From: Streptomyces sp. NRRL F-6492
GTDB taxonomy: Bacteria > Actinomycetota > Actinomycetes > Streptomycetales > Streptomycetaceae
Assembly (NCBI RefSeq): GCF_001280125.1
Contig: NZ_LGEG01000219.1
Coordinates: 1 to 64,000, forward strand
DNA length: 64,000 nt
Reading direction: 5' to 3'
Shown: positions 8,310 to 16,335 of the stretch, piece after piece
How the letters are laid out: each line of letters begins with the position of its first letter
Position numbering within the stretch: the stretch's first letter is position 1
The notes under the pieces: generated by a model
Databases searched by the model: none
What the model saw: the letters and a program-made list of their open reading frames with translations, nothing else
What the model was told of the DNA's origin: nothing
Made by a program: the position numbers and the translations under genes

Positions 8310-9131
8310 CTATTCTTCCACGCCCTCGACCCTGCGCCAAAATCGGCCGCCGGGCTCGGGGGCCCACCCCATCATGGAGAGGATCTCCCGGTCCTTCTTG
8401 TCGAAGGCGGCCGGGTCGCAGCGCTCGATGAGGTCGGGCCGGTGGGCCGCGGTACGGCGGAAGGCCTCGTCGCGCCGCCAGCGGGCGATCTTCCCGTGGT
8501 GGCCGCTGAGGAGGACGTCGGGGATGTCCCGGCCGCGCCACTCGGGGGGCTTGGTGTAGACGGGGCCCTCCAGGAGGTTGGCCATGGCCCCGGGGGCGAA
8601 GGAGTCGTCCCGGTGGGACTCGGCGTTGCCGAGGACGCCGGGCAGGAGGCGGGCGACGGCCTCGGTGACGACGAGGACGGCGGCCTCGCCGCCGGCCAGG
8701 ACGTAGTCGCCGATGGAGACCTCGTAGACCGGCATCCGGGTCGCGTACTCGTCCACGACGCGGCGGTCGATGCCCTCGTAGCGGGCCGGGGTGAAGATCA
8801 GCCAGGGCCGCTCGGAGAGTTCGACGGCCAGTTCCTGGGTGAAGGGGCGGCCGCTGGGGGTGGGGACGACGAGGACGGGGCCGTGGGCGCCGCCCTCGTA
8901 GCCGTCGGCGAGCGTCTGGTCGAGCGCGTCGCCCCAGGGCCCGGTCTTCATGACCATGCCGGGGCCGCCGCCGTACGGTGTGTCGTCGACGGTGTTGTGC
9001 CGGTCGTACGTCCACGCGCGCAGGTCGTGGACGTGGACGTCGAGCTGTCCGCGCGCGCGTGCCTTGCCGACGAGGGAGACGTTCAGCGGTTCGAGGTACT
9101 CGGGGAAGATCGTGACGACGTCGAGCCTCAT
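8310..9131 (-). CDS. trmD: tRNA (guanine-N1)-methyltransferase TrmD
   Basis: Methylates G37 of tRNAs with S-adenosylmethionine, preventing +1 frameshifting. The 273-residue protein begins [16 protein letters not shown] and carries [13 protein letters not shown], the knot-region motifs [12 protein letters not shown] and [19 protein letters not shown], and the conserved [10 protein letters not shown] segment. ATG at 9131 overlaps the rimM stop (ATGA), as in a coupled rimM-trmD pair. The product is slightly longer than the E. coli enzyme because of C-terminal residues ending [12 protein letters not shown]. It is followed by rplS after 129 bases. Confidence 0.97.
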   Translation of the reverse strand: MRLDVVTIFPEYLEPLNVSLVGKARARGQLDVHVHDLRAWTYDRHNTVDDTPYGGGPGMVMKTGPWGDALDQTLADGYEGGAHGPVLVVPTPSGRPFTQELAVELSERPWLIFTPARYEGIDRRVVDEYATRMPVYEVSIGDYVLAGGEAAVLVVTEAVARLLPGVLGNAESHRDDSFAPGAMANLLEGPVYTKPPEWRGRDIPDVLLSGHHGKIARWRRDEAFRRTAAHRPDLIERCDPAAFDKKDREILSMMGWAPEPGGRFWRRVEGVEE

Positions 9132-9757
9132 GCCCGCTCCCCGCCGTTCTCCCGGGACTCCTCGGAATCGGATCCCTCGGACTCGGGCTCCTCGGACTCG
9201 GACCCCTCGGACTCCTCGGGCTCTTCGCGGGAGGAGGCGATCTCGGCGCGGTCGTCGATCAGGCCGGGCGGCGGGTCGATCACGGCCCGCTGCTCCTCCA
9301 GGTCGATCTCGGTGACGATCTCCCCGACGAAGGGGATCATCAGCTCGGTGCCGTCGGGGCGTTCGACGATGAAGAGGTCCTGGGACGGCAGGTGGGAGAT
9401 CTCGGTGATCCGCCCGATCTCGGTGCCGTCGGCGAGGACGACGTCGAGGTCGATCAGCTGGTGGTCGTAGTACTCGTCCTCCTCCTCGGGCATCTCCGTG
9501 GGGTCGACCTCGGCGATGAGGAGGGTGTTGCGCAGGGCCTCGGCGGCGGTGCGGTCGCGGACGCCCTCGAAGCGCAGCAACAGGCGGCCGCTGTGGACGC
9601 GGCCGGTCTCGATGGTCAGCGGCCCGGTGGAGGCCGGTTCGGTGAGCAGGACGGCGCCGGGGCCGAGCCTGAGCTCGGGCTCGTCCGTCCGCACCTCGAC
9701 GTTGACCTCGCCCTTGATGCCGTGGGCGCGCCCGATCCGCGCGACTACCAACTGCAC
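9128..9757 (-). CDS. rimM: Ribosome maturation factor RimM
   Basis: Assembly factor that binds S19 and helps mature the 30S head domain. Residues 1-90 form the N-terminal beta-barrel ([20 protein letters not shown]) and residues 95-170 the PRC-barrel with [14 protein letters not shown] and [17 protein letters not shown]. The last 35 residues are an unusual, nearly pure Glu/Ser/Asp tail, absent from short RimM proteins. GTG at 9757 is chosen because it starts at the family's canonical N-terminus with AGGAG upstream; a longer frame exists. It overlaps trmD by four bases. A long hairpin lies between it and the preceding khpA. Confidence 0.94.
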   Translation of the reverse strand: MQLVVARIGRAHGIKGEVNVEVRTDEPELRLGPGAVLLTEPASTGPLTIETGRVHSGRLLLRFEGVRDRTAAEALRNTLLIAEVDPTEMPEEEDEYYDHQLIDLDVVLADGTEIGRITEISHLPSQDLFIVERPDGTELMIPFVGEIVTEIDLEEQRAVIDPPPGLIDDRAEIASSREEPEESEGSESEEPESEGSDSEESRENGGERA

Positions 9758-9793
9758 TGCTTCACTCTCTCCTGTCACACGGCTCGTACGACA

Positions 9794-9831
9794 ACGGGCC
9801 GGGGCGGGCTCGTAAGCCCTCCCCGGCCCGT
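9794..9831 (-). terminator. Long hairpin between khpA and rimM (attenuator, terminator or processing site)
   Basis: An 11-bp outer stem (ACGGGCCGGGG / CCCCGGCCCGT), one C/T mismatch and a 5-bp inner stem (GGGCT / AGCCC) closed by a four-base loop CGTA. No U-tract follows on the minus strand. It lies 34 bases after khpA and 36 bases before the rimM start, so it divides rpsP-khpA from rimM-trmD. Confidence 0.55.
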
Positions 9832-9865
9832 GCCGGCACAACTCAAGGTGATGCTGCCGAACTTC

Positions 9866-10105
9866 TCAGCGGACCTGGTCCACGTCGACGAGGTCGACCC
9901 GGATCCCACGGCCGCCGATGGCCCCCACGACGGTGCGCAGCGCGCGCGCGGTGCGGCCGTTGCGGCCGATCACCTTGCCGAGGTCGTCGGGGTGGACCCG
10001 GACCTCCAGCACGCGGCCCCGGCGCAGGGTGCGCGAGGCGACCTGCACCTCGTCGGGGTTGTCGACGATGCCCTTCACGAGGTGTTCGAGAGCCTCCTCG
10101 AGCAT
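9866..10105 (-). CDS. khpA: KH-domain RNA-binding protein KhpA
   Basis: Small RNA-binding protein of 79 residues, essentially one type II KH domain. The GxxG loop is in LGKVIGRNGRTARALR. In other Gram-positive bacteria KhpA works with KhpB (Jag/EloR) in RNA binding linked to cell elongation and division; the partner is not in this window. ATG at 10105 follows the rpsP stop by two bases, and the rpsP-khpA-rimM-trmD order is the usual one in actinobacteria. No other domain is present. Confidence 0.93.
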   Translation of the reverse strand: MLEEALEHLVKGIVDNPDEVQVASRTLRRGRVLEVRVHPDDLGKVIGRNGRTARALRTVVGAIGGRGIRVDLVDVDQVR

Positions 10106-10107
10106 GA

Positions 10108-10551
10108 TCAGGCCTCGGTCGACTCGGTGGACGCGGCCTCGGCCTCGTCCGCCTTCTTGTCGGCCTTCTTGGCCTTCGGGGTGATGGCCTCACCCTTGTC
10201 GTCGCCGCTCTCGAGGGTCTTCGCGAACTCGTCGAACGAGGCGCGCTTCGCCTCCTTGGTCGCCGGGACGAGCAGAGCCTTCTCGGGGGCCGGGAGGCCC
10301 TTGTGCTTCTGCCAGTCGCCGGTGAGCTTCAGGATGGCGAGGACCGGCTCGGTCGGCTGGGCGCCGACGGACAGCCAGTACTGCGCACGCTCGGAGTCGA
10401 CCTCGATACGCGACGGGTTGTACGTCGGGTGGTAGAGGCCGATCTCCTCGATCGCGCGACCGTCACGACGGGTGCGGGAGTCGGCGACGACGATGCGGTA
10501 GTGCGGCTGGCGGATCTTGCCGAGGCGCTTGAGCTTGATCTTGACTGCCAC
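10108..10551 (-). CDS. rpsP: 30S ribosomal protein S16
   Basis: Small-subunit ribosomal protein needed for 30S assembly. [20 protein letters not shown] and [18 protein letters not shown] are diagnostic. At 147 residues it is considerably longer than the E. coli protein (82), because of a Lys/Ala/Glu-rich C-terminal extension (about residues 85-147) that is usual in high-GC actinobacteria. ATG at 10551 is followed two bases after the stop by khpA. The 150-base upstream stretch contains a short inverted repeat (ACGTGG at 10575-10580 and CCACGT at 10597-10602) and presumably the promoter. Confidence 0.97.
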   Translation of the reverse strand: MAVKIKLKRLGKIRQPHYRIVVADSRTRRDGRAIEEIGLYHPTYNPSRIEVDSERAQYWLSVGAQPTEPVLAILKLTGDWQKHKGLPAPEKALLVPATKEAKRASFDEFAKTLESGDDKGEAITPKAKKADKKADEAEAASTESTEA

Positions 10552-10705
10552 TGGAGTGGTGTCTCCTGGTCTTGACGTGGTTGGGCACTTGAGATGCCAC
10601 GTGGGGTTGCGGTACTCGGATGCCCGATGGACGCGTCAGCCGGAGGAGAGAGGGGTCCTGTGCGACTGTCGAGTACAGCTAGCCATTGTGCCACACGCCG
10701 CGGGG

Positions 10706-11299
10706 TCAGTTGGCGGCGCCCACCGTCTCCGGGATGCGGAAGGGCTTGCCGCAGCCGCCGCAGACGATCGGGGCCTGGGCCAGCACCGACGGGACCACGC
10801 GCACGTTGCGCCCGCAGTCGCAGACGGCCTTGACCCGCACGCCGCCGCCCGAGGAGCCGTGCCGGGCGGCCGGTCCGCGGAAGGAGCGCTTGGTGTCGGC
10901 GGCCGTGGCGACCGTGTGGGCCTTGAGGGCGCGGTGGAGCCGTTCGATGGTGGGCCGGTAGCGCCGCCTGGCCTCCGCGTTGAGCGTGACCAGGGAGAAG
11001 CCGCTGCTGGCGTGCGGCTCCTCGGGGTGGTCGAGGCCCATCTCCTCGGCGATCGCGAGGAAGCGGCGGTTGTGGTAGCGGCCGGCGCGGGAGGTGTCGC
11101 GGACGCCTCTGGCGGCGGCGATGCCGTGGACCGCCTCGTGGAGGAGTCGTTCGAAGGAGAGCTCGGCGCCGCAGGCGGACGAGGACTCTCCGATGAGGGA
11201 TTCGGGCGCGGCAAGGTCGGGCAGCTCGGGGTGGTGCCGCTGAATGTCGGCCCACGCCTGTGCCAGCTCTGCGGCGAGAACAGGTGGTGTCGTGCTCAC
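10706..11299 (-). CDS. SprT-like zinc metalloprotease-family protein
   Basis: Putative zinc-dependent protein of 197 residues. It has an HExxH motif (LLHEAVHGIAAARG, His54-Glu55...His58), a downstream YHNRRFLAIAEEMGL helix resembling the third zinc ligand region of SprT-like proteins, and a C-terminal four-cysteine zinc ribbon (CDCG...CGGCGKPF). SprT/Spartan-type proteins can act on DNA-protein crosslinks, but no substrate is known here. I prefer GTG at 11299; a GTG at 11362 would add 21 residues starting in an AT-rich stretch. Neither has a clear ribosome-binding site, so a leaderless transcript is possible. It is conserved next to rpsP in Streptomyces as far as I recall. Confidence 0.72.
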   Translation of the reverse strand: MSTTPPVLAAELAQAWADIQRHHPELPDLAAPESLIGESSSACGAELSFERLLHEAVHGIAAARGVRDTSRAGRYHNRRFLAIAEEMGLDHPEEPHASSGFSLVTLNAEARRRYRPTIERLHRALKAHTVATAADTKRSFRGPAARHGSSGGGVRVKAVCDCGRNVRVVPSVLAQAPIVCGGCGKPFRIPETVGAAN

Positions 11300-11731
11300 G
11301 TCGGGTACAACGAGCCGGAGCGCCCCCGGGTTCCATTCCGGGGCATCCCAAATATTTTGCACTTACCAGTCAGTTGCCCTTGATGCGTCCCGACGAGGGC
11401 CAGTGCGCCGAACTGCGGAGAAGCCACGCGGGAAGTCCCAAGCGCGTACGTAGCGGCGCATACGCCCCGGCGCGTAGCCCGGCTGCGCGCGCCCCCGGCA
11501 TCGGAGCCGGCACCGGCACCGGCTCCGAAGGGCCGAGCACGCGCGCCCCCTCGTCGGGGTCCCGGAACGGGCGCGAAGTGTTGCGGGGACATTACCGGGT
11601 GCGCGTGCGCGGGCGCACACCGCCCCTCCCCCGGGCGAATCGGTCCGCCCCGACCACTGGACGCGGCCCCGGACGGGGAGTTACCTGACTACGGGGGGCT
11701 GTCGTCCGAGCACTGATTGGGGCGCTTTTCC
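11300..11731 (+). other. Divergent intergenic region, no gene seen
   Basis: 432 bases between the SprT-like gene (left) and the methyltransferase (right). Very GC-rich with short CG-alternating runs. It holds one perfect 10-bp inverted repeat, TCGGAGCCGG (11501-11510) and CCGGCTCCGA (11519-11528), around CACCGGCA. The AT-rich AATATTTTG at 11351 is probably promoter sequence of the leftward gene. Reading frames here show no family resemblance. Confidence 0.5.
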
Positions 11732-12463
11732 ATGACACCTACGCTCGTCCCGCACCACCCCGCGCGCGACTGGGCCGAGATCCAGGAACGGATGCTCGTC
11801 CCCCTCTACGAGGCGGTGTACGACCGTCTCGGCGTGGGCAGGGACTCCCGGGTCCTCGGCCTGGGCTGCGGCTCGGGCCTGGCCCTCCTCATGGCGGCCG
11901 CGCGGGGCGCCCGGGTGGCCGGCGCGGACCGGGACCACGCGCGCGTGGAGCTGGCCAGGGAGCGGCTCCCGGAGGGCGTCGCCGTCACCGACGGGCCGCC
12001 GGAGTGCGCCCCGTACGACGTGGTCACGGCGTTCCACGCGACGGACGGGCTGCTCCCGGAGCTGGCGGCGGTCACCCGTACGGCCCAGCCTGGCACGACC
12101 GTCGTCCTCGCCGGCTGGGGGCCGCCGGAGCGGTGCGCCACGGAGCCGGTCCTGCGGGTCGCGGCCCGGCTCGCCGACCGCGGCCCCGCCTCGGGCCCCG
12201 GCCCCGACCTGGACGCGCTCGCGGCCGCGGCGGGGCTGCGGCCGGCCGGCTCGGGCCGGGTCGCCTGCCCCTTCGGGTACGCGGACGAGGGCAGCGCGGT
12301 GCGGGGGCTGCTCTCCACGGGCGCCTTCGACGAGGCGGTGCGCGCGACCGACCCCTCCCAGGTGGAGAAGGAGATCGAGGAGGCGCTCGCCCCGTACGTC
12401 CGCCCGGACGGGACGGTGTGGATGCCGAACGTCTTCCGGTACGTGATCGCCCGCACGCCCTGA
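11732..12463 (+). CDS. Class I SAM-dependent methyltransferase
   Basis: Predicted methyltransferase of 243 residues; substrate unknown. Motif I is VLGLGCGSGLALLMAA at about 47-62, with the acidic end of strand beta2 in VAGADRDHARVELAR and the post-I segment YDVVTAFHATDG. The N-terminus (DWAEIQERMLVPLYEAVYDRL) resembles Streptomyces methyltransferases often annotated next to ffh. ATG at 11732 is chosen over an upstream frame (11717) because GGGGCG lies nine bases ahead. It converges on ftsH, with only 21 bases between the two stop codons and no hairpin terminator there. Confidence 0.8.
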   Translation: MTPTLVPHHPARDWAEIQERMLVPLYEAVYDRLGVGRDSRVLGLGCGSGLALLMAAARGARVAGADRDHARVELARERLPEGVAVTDGPPECAPYDVVTAFHATDGLLPELAAVTRTAQPGTTVVLAGWGPPERCATEPVLRVAARLADRGPASGPGPDLDALAAAAGLRPAGSGRVACPFGYADEGSAVRGLLSTGAFDEAVRATDPSQVEKEIEEALAPYVRPDGTVWMPNVFRYVIARTP

Positions 12464-12484
12464 ACCCCGCGTGCGCCGCTCCCG

Positions 12485-14443
12485 TCACGCTCCCGGCCGC
12501 TCCGGCTTCGGGCCCACGCCCGGCTCGGGGGCCGGTGCCGGGCGGGTGATGCCCGCCGCCCGGTAGGCCGCGTCCTCCTCCAGGGTCTCGTTCGCCAGGA
12601 GGGCCTCGGCCAGGGCGTCCAGCCGGTCGCGGTGGTCGTCGAGCTGCCGCAGCGCGACCTCGTAGCACTCGTCGACGATCCGCCGCATCTCCCGGTCGAC
12701 GGTGTCGAGGGTCGCGGGGGCCGCCGACAGGCCGTACGCCTGCTGGGCGTCGCTCGGGATGGCGGTGAGCCGGCCGACGCGCTCGCTCATCCCCCACCGG
12801 CCCGCCATGCCCCGGGCGATGTTGGTGACCTGCTCCAGGTCGCTCTCGGCGCCGGTGGTGATCACGCCGAACACGACCTGCTCGGCCGCCATCCCGCCGA
12901 GGGCCCCGACGATCCGGCCGCGCAGGTACTCCTCCGTGTAGGCGTACTTGTCGGCGTCCGGGGTCGACAGGGTGACGCCCAGGGCCCGGCCGCGCGGCAC
13001 GATGGTGATCTTCCGGACCGGGTCGGCGCCGGGCTGGAGCATGCCGAGCAGGGCGTGGCCGCTCTCGTGGTACGCGGTCCGCCGCCGCTCCTCCTCCGGC
13101 ATCACCAGGGGCCGCTCCGCGCCCAGCTGGACCTTCTCCAGGGCGTCGGACAGGTCGGACCGCGTGACGGTCCTCTGGTCGCGCTTGACCGCGAGGAGCG
13201 CGGCCTCGTTGGCGAGGTTGGCGAGCTCGGCGCCGGTCATGCCGGGGGTCGTCCGGGCCACCTGCTCCAGGTCGACGTCCTCGGCGAGCGGGATCTCCCG
13301 GGTGTGGATGCGCAGGATGGCCTCCCGGCCGCCCCGGTCCGGCGGGTTGACGTGGACGATCCGGTCGAAGCGGCCGGGCCGGGTGAGGGCGGGGTCCAGG
13401 ACGTCGGCGCGGTTGGTGGCGGCGAGGACGATCACCCCCTCGGAGCCGGTGAAGCCGTCCATCTCCGTGAGGATCTGGTTGAGGGTCTGCTCGCGCTCGT
13501 CGTGGCCGCCCATCCCGGAGCCGCCGCCCCGGGCCCGGCCGATGGTGTCGATCTCGTCGATGAAGACGATCGCCGGGGCGACCTTGCGGGCCTCCGCGAA
13601 CAGCTCCCGCACCCGGGAGGCGCCCACGCCCACGATCATCTCGATGAACCCGGAGGCGGAGGCCGAGAAGAACGGCACCCCGGCCTCGCCCGCGACGGCC
13701 CGCGCGAGGAGCGTCTTGCCGGTGCCGGGAGGTCCGGCGAGGAGCACACCGCGCGGCATCTTGGCCCCCATCGCCCGGTAGGCGTCCGGGTTCTTGAGGA
13801 AGTCGACGACGTCGTTGAGCTCGCCCTCGACCTCGTCGATGCCGGCCACGTCGGCGAAGGTGGTGCGCCTCCCGGTCTCCAGCTCCACCGGCTTGGGCGG
13901 CTGCTTGCGGCCCAGCATGCCGCCGGCGCCGCCCATGCCCGCGCTCATCCGGCGGGCGATGAACACCCAGAGCAGGACCAGTAGCAGCATCGGGGCGAGC
14001 GAGAGGAGCAGATTGGCGAGGAAGCTGCGCTCCTGGACGACCGGCTCGGCGGTGACGACGACGTTCTGCCTGGTCAGCTGCGCCCACAGGTCGTCGTCGG
14101 CGAAGGCGGGCCGCTGGGTGGTGAACTTGGTGTAGTCGCCCTTGCCGTCGGGAACGGGCCGCTTCTCCTTCAGCTGCCCCTGGATCGCGTCGCCCTTGGA
14201 GTAGATCTTTGTGACGTTCCCGGCGGCGACCTGCTTGTCGAACTCGGTGTACGAGACCGTCGGACCGTCGCCGTCGTTGAAGAACGACAGGACGATGTTG
14301 GTGAGCAGGTACACGACCAGTGCGGTGAGGATCAGCCCGCCCCAGCCGCCCGGCATCCGCTTCTTCGGCGACGGGGGCGGCGGGGCCCCTTCCGAGCGCC
14401 AGGGCTGGTCGGTCCGCTCGCGCGGGGGTGCGGGGTCGGCCAC
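12485..14443 (-). CDS. ftsH: FtsH-family membrane AAA+ zinc metalloprotease
   Basis: Membrane-anchored ATP-dependent protease that degrades membrane and regulatory proteins. The 652-residue protein has a Pro-rich cytoplasmic start, membrane segments at about 35-53 and 141-163 flanking the FtsH extracellular domain, Walker A GPPGTGKT (237-244), Walker B FIDEID, the second region of homology, and zinc site HESGH (459-463). Streptomyces carries more than one FtsH; this one lies far from the folE/hpt locus where the canonical ftsH usually sits, so it is probably the second paralogue. GTG at 14443 follows GAGGAGA by six bases. It is separated from ffh by a strong hairpin and a 9-base repeat. Confidence 0.93.
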   Translation of the reverse strand: MADPAPPRERTDQPWRSEGAPPPPSPKKRMPGGWGGLILTALVVYLLTNIVLSFFNDGDGPTVSYTEFDKQVAAGNVTKIYSKGDAIQGQLKEKRPVPDGKGDYTKFTTQRPAFADDDLWAQLTRQNVVVTAEPVVQERSFLANLLLSLAPMLLLVLLWVFIARRMSAGMGGAGGMLGRKQPPKPVELETGRRTTFADVAGIDEVEGELNDVVDFLKNPDAYRAMGAKMPRGVLLAGPPGTGKTLLARAVAGEAGVPFFSASASGFIEMIVGVGASRVRELFAEARKVAPAIVFIDEIDTIGRARGGGSGMGGHDEREQTLNQILTEMDGFTGSEGVIVLAATNRADVLDPALTRPGRFDRIVHVNPPDRGGREAILRIHTREIPLAEDVDLEQVARTTPGMTGAELANLANEAALLAVKRDQRTVTRSDLSDALEKVQLGAERPLVMPEEERRRTAYHESGHALLGMLQPGADPVRKITIVPRGRALGVTLSTPDADKYAYTEEYLRGRIVGALGGMAAEQVVFGVITTGAESDLEQVTNIARGMAGRWGMSERVGRLTAIPSDAQQAYGLSAAPATLDTVDREMRRIVDECYEVALRQLDDHRDRLDALAEALLANETLEEDAAYRAAGITRPAPAPEPGVGPKPERPGA

Positions 14444-14535
14444 GTGACTCTCCTCGGGGCGGCAGTGGCCCCAGTATCGGAGAGGGGGAGGAACCGGGCA
14501 TCGCGGGCGGTCCGGAGGGATGAAGGGGGACGCGA

Positions 14536-14572
14536 AGGGGCCCGGGGCGGTTCCGCACCGCCCCGGGCCCCT
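14536..14572 (-). terminator. Terminator after ffh
   Basis: Perfect 15-bp stem (AGGGGCCCGGGGCGG / CCGCCCCGGGCCCCT) with a 7-base loop, about 80 bases beyond the ffh stop; no U-tract. Confidence 0.75.
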
Positions 14573-14576
14573 CCTC

Positions 14577-14630
14577 GTACGAGCCGTACGAGCCGCACGA
14601 GCCGCACGCGCCGTACGAGCCGCACGCGCG
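14577..14630. repeat. Six 9-base tandem units between ffh and its terminator
   Basis: Units GTACGAGCC, GTACGAGCC, GCACGAGCC, GCACGCGCC, GTACGAGCC and GCACGCGCG follow one another without gaps. The array is non-coding, lies between the ffh stop and the hairpin at 14536-14572, and is probably a slippage-prone minisatellite. Confidence 0.8.
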
Positions 14631-14652
14631 CGTCAGAGCGCGTACAGGGCCG

Positions 14653-16206
14653 TCAGCCCATGAACTTCTTGAACTCGTCCGGCAGCTCGAAGTCCTTCGG
14701 GGTCTGCCCCGCCCCGGGCAGACCGAAGGCGCCGCCCTCCTTGGCCTGCTCGCGGCGCTCGGCCGCGGCCTGCTCCTCGGCCTTCCGCTTCATCGGGTTG
14801 CCGCTCTTGCGCTTGCCCTTGGCCTGCTTGATCTGCTTCTTCTGCCGGCCGGGGCCGCCGCCCATGCCGGGGATGCCGGGCATGCCCGGGAGGCCGCCGC
14901 CCTGGGCCATGCGGGACATCATCTTGCGGGCCTCGAAGAACCGCTCGACCAGCCCCTTGACCGCGCTGACCTCGACGCCGGAACCCTTGGCGATGCGGGC
15001 GCGGCGGGAACCGTTGATGAGGGTCGGGTCCTGGCGCTCGGCCGGGGTCATCGACTTGATGATGGCCGCCGTGCGGTCGACGTCCTTCTCGTCGATGTTG
15101 TTGATCTGGTCCTTCATCTGGGCCATGCCGGGCAGCATCCCGAGGAGCTTCGAGATGGAGCCCATCTTGCGGACCTGCTCCATCTGGGCCAGGAAGTCGT
15201 CGAGCGTGAACTCCTGGCCCTTCTTCGACGCGAGCTTCGAGGCCATCTTGGCGGCCTCTTCCTCGTCGAAGGTCTGCTGGGCCTTCTCGATGAGGGAGAG
15301 CATGTCGCCCATGCCGAGGATGCGGGACGCCATGCGGTCCGGGTGGAACGCGTCGAACTCGTCCAGCTTCTCGCCGTTGGAGGCGAACATGATCTGCTTG
15401 CCGGTGACGTGCGCGATGGAGAGCGCGGCGCCGCCGCGGGCGTCGCCGTCGAGCTTGGAGAGCACGACGCCGTCGAAGCCGACGCCGTCGCGGAAGGCCT
15501 CGGCGGTGTTGACCGCGTCCTGGCCGATCATGGCGTCGACGACGAAGAGGATCTCGTCGGGAGAGACCGCGTCGCGGATGTCCGCGGCCTGCCGCATCAG
15601 CTCCTGGTCGATGCCGAGGCGGCCGGCGGTGTCGACGACGACGACGTCGTAGAGCTTGGTGCGCGCGTACTCGACGGAGTCCTTGGCGACCTGGACCGGG
15701 TCGCCGACGCCGTTGCCCGGCTGGGGGCCGTAGAAGGCCACGCCCGCGCGGTCGGCGACGACCGAGAGCTGGTTGACGGCGTTGGGCCGCTGGAGGTCGC
15801 AGGCGACGAGCAGCGGGGAGTGGCCCTGGCTCTTGAGCCAGAGGCCGAGCTTTCCGGCGAGGGTGGTCTTACCGGCACCCTGGAGACCGGCGAGCATGAT
15901 CACGGTGGGCGACGTCTTGGCGAACCGGAGGCGGCGGGTCTCGCCGCCCAGGATCCGGACGAGCTCGTCGTTGACGATCTTGATGAACTGCTGCGAGGGG
16001 TTCAGGGCCTTGGAGACCTCGACCCCGAGGGCGCGGGTCTTGACCTCCTTGATGAACTCCCGGACGACCGGAAGGGCGACGTCCGCCTCGAGGAGGGCGA
16101 TGCGGATCTCCCGGGCTGCGCTGTCGATGTCCTGCTCGGACAGACGGCCCTTGCCGCGGAGACTCTTGAAAGTGGCTGCAAGGCGGTCGGAGAGGGTATC
16201 GAACAC
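14653..16206 (-). CDS. ffh: Signal recognition particle protein Ffh (SRP54)
   Basis: GTPase subunit of the signal recognition particle; binds 4.5S RNA and hydrophobic signal sequences and delivers ribosomes to FtsY (encoded at 23561-24787). The 517-residue protein has the N domain, G1 box GLQGAGKT (107-114), VVDTAGR, TKLDGD-type G4 region (SKLDGDARGG) and a C-terminal Met/Gly-rich M domain. It is longer than E. coli Ffh, with a Lys-rich tail, as is usual in actinobacteria. GTG start at 16206. It is flanked by hairpins at both ends, so it is probably transcribed alone. Confidence 0.97.
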   Translation of the reverse strand: MFDTLSDRLAATFKSLRGKGRLSEQDIDSAAREIRIALLEADVALPVVREFIKEVKTRALGVEVSKALNPSQQFIKIVNDELVRILGGETRRLRFAKTSPTVIMLAGLQGAGKTTLAGKLGLWLKSQGHSPLLVACDLQRPNAVNQLSVVADRAGVAFYGPQPGNGVGDPVQVAKDSVEYARTKLYDVVVVDTAGRLGIDQELMRQAADIRDAVSPDEILFVVDAMIGQDAVNTAEAFRDGVGFDGVVLSKLDGDARGGAALSIAHVTGKQIMFASNGEKLDEFDAFHPDRMASRILGMGDMLSLIEKAQQTFDEEEAAKMASKLASKKGQEFTLDDFLAQMEQVRKMGSISKLLGMLPGMAQMKDQINNIDEKDVDRTAAIIKSMTPAERQDPTLINGSRRARIAKGSGVEVSAVKGLVERFFEARKMMSRMAQGGGLPGMPGIPGMGGGPGRQKKQIKQAKGKRKSGNPMKRKAEEQAAAERREQAKEGGAFGLPGAGQTPKDFELPDEFKKFMG

Positions 16207-16277
16207 GGCGGTCGCGGATCCTCGGGTGTCGGGGGCGTTCGGATTGCCCTCCAGAGTATCGGGCTGGTCGAAGTGTG

Positions 16278-16312
16278 CGCCCCCGCCCGCCGGTATGCGG
16301 CGCGCGGGGGCG
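16278..16312 (-). terminator. Terminator after glnD
   Basis: A 9-bp stem (CGCCCCCGC / GCGGGGGCG), one C/C mismatch, a 5-bp stem (CGCCG / CGGCG) and loop GTATG, 23 bases beyond the glnD stop. It closes the amtB-glnK-glnD operon before ffh. Confidence 0.7.
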
Positions 16313-16335
16313 GGCGGGGCGCGGGGCCCCGGAGG

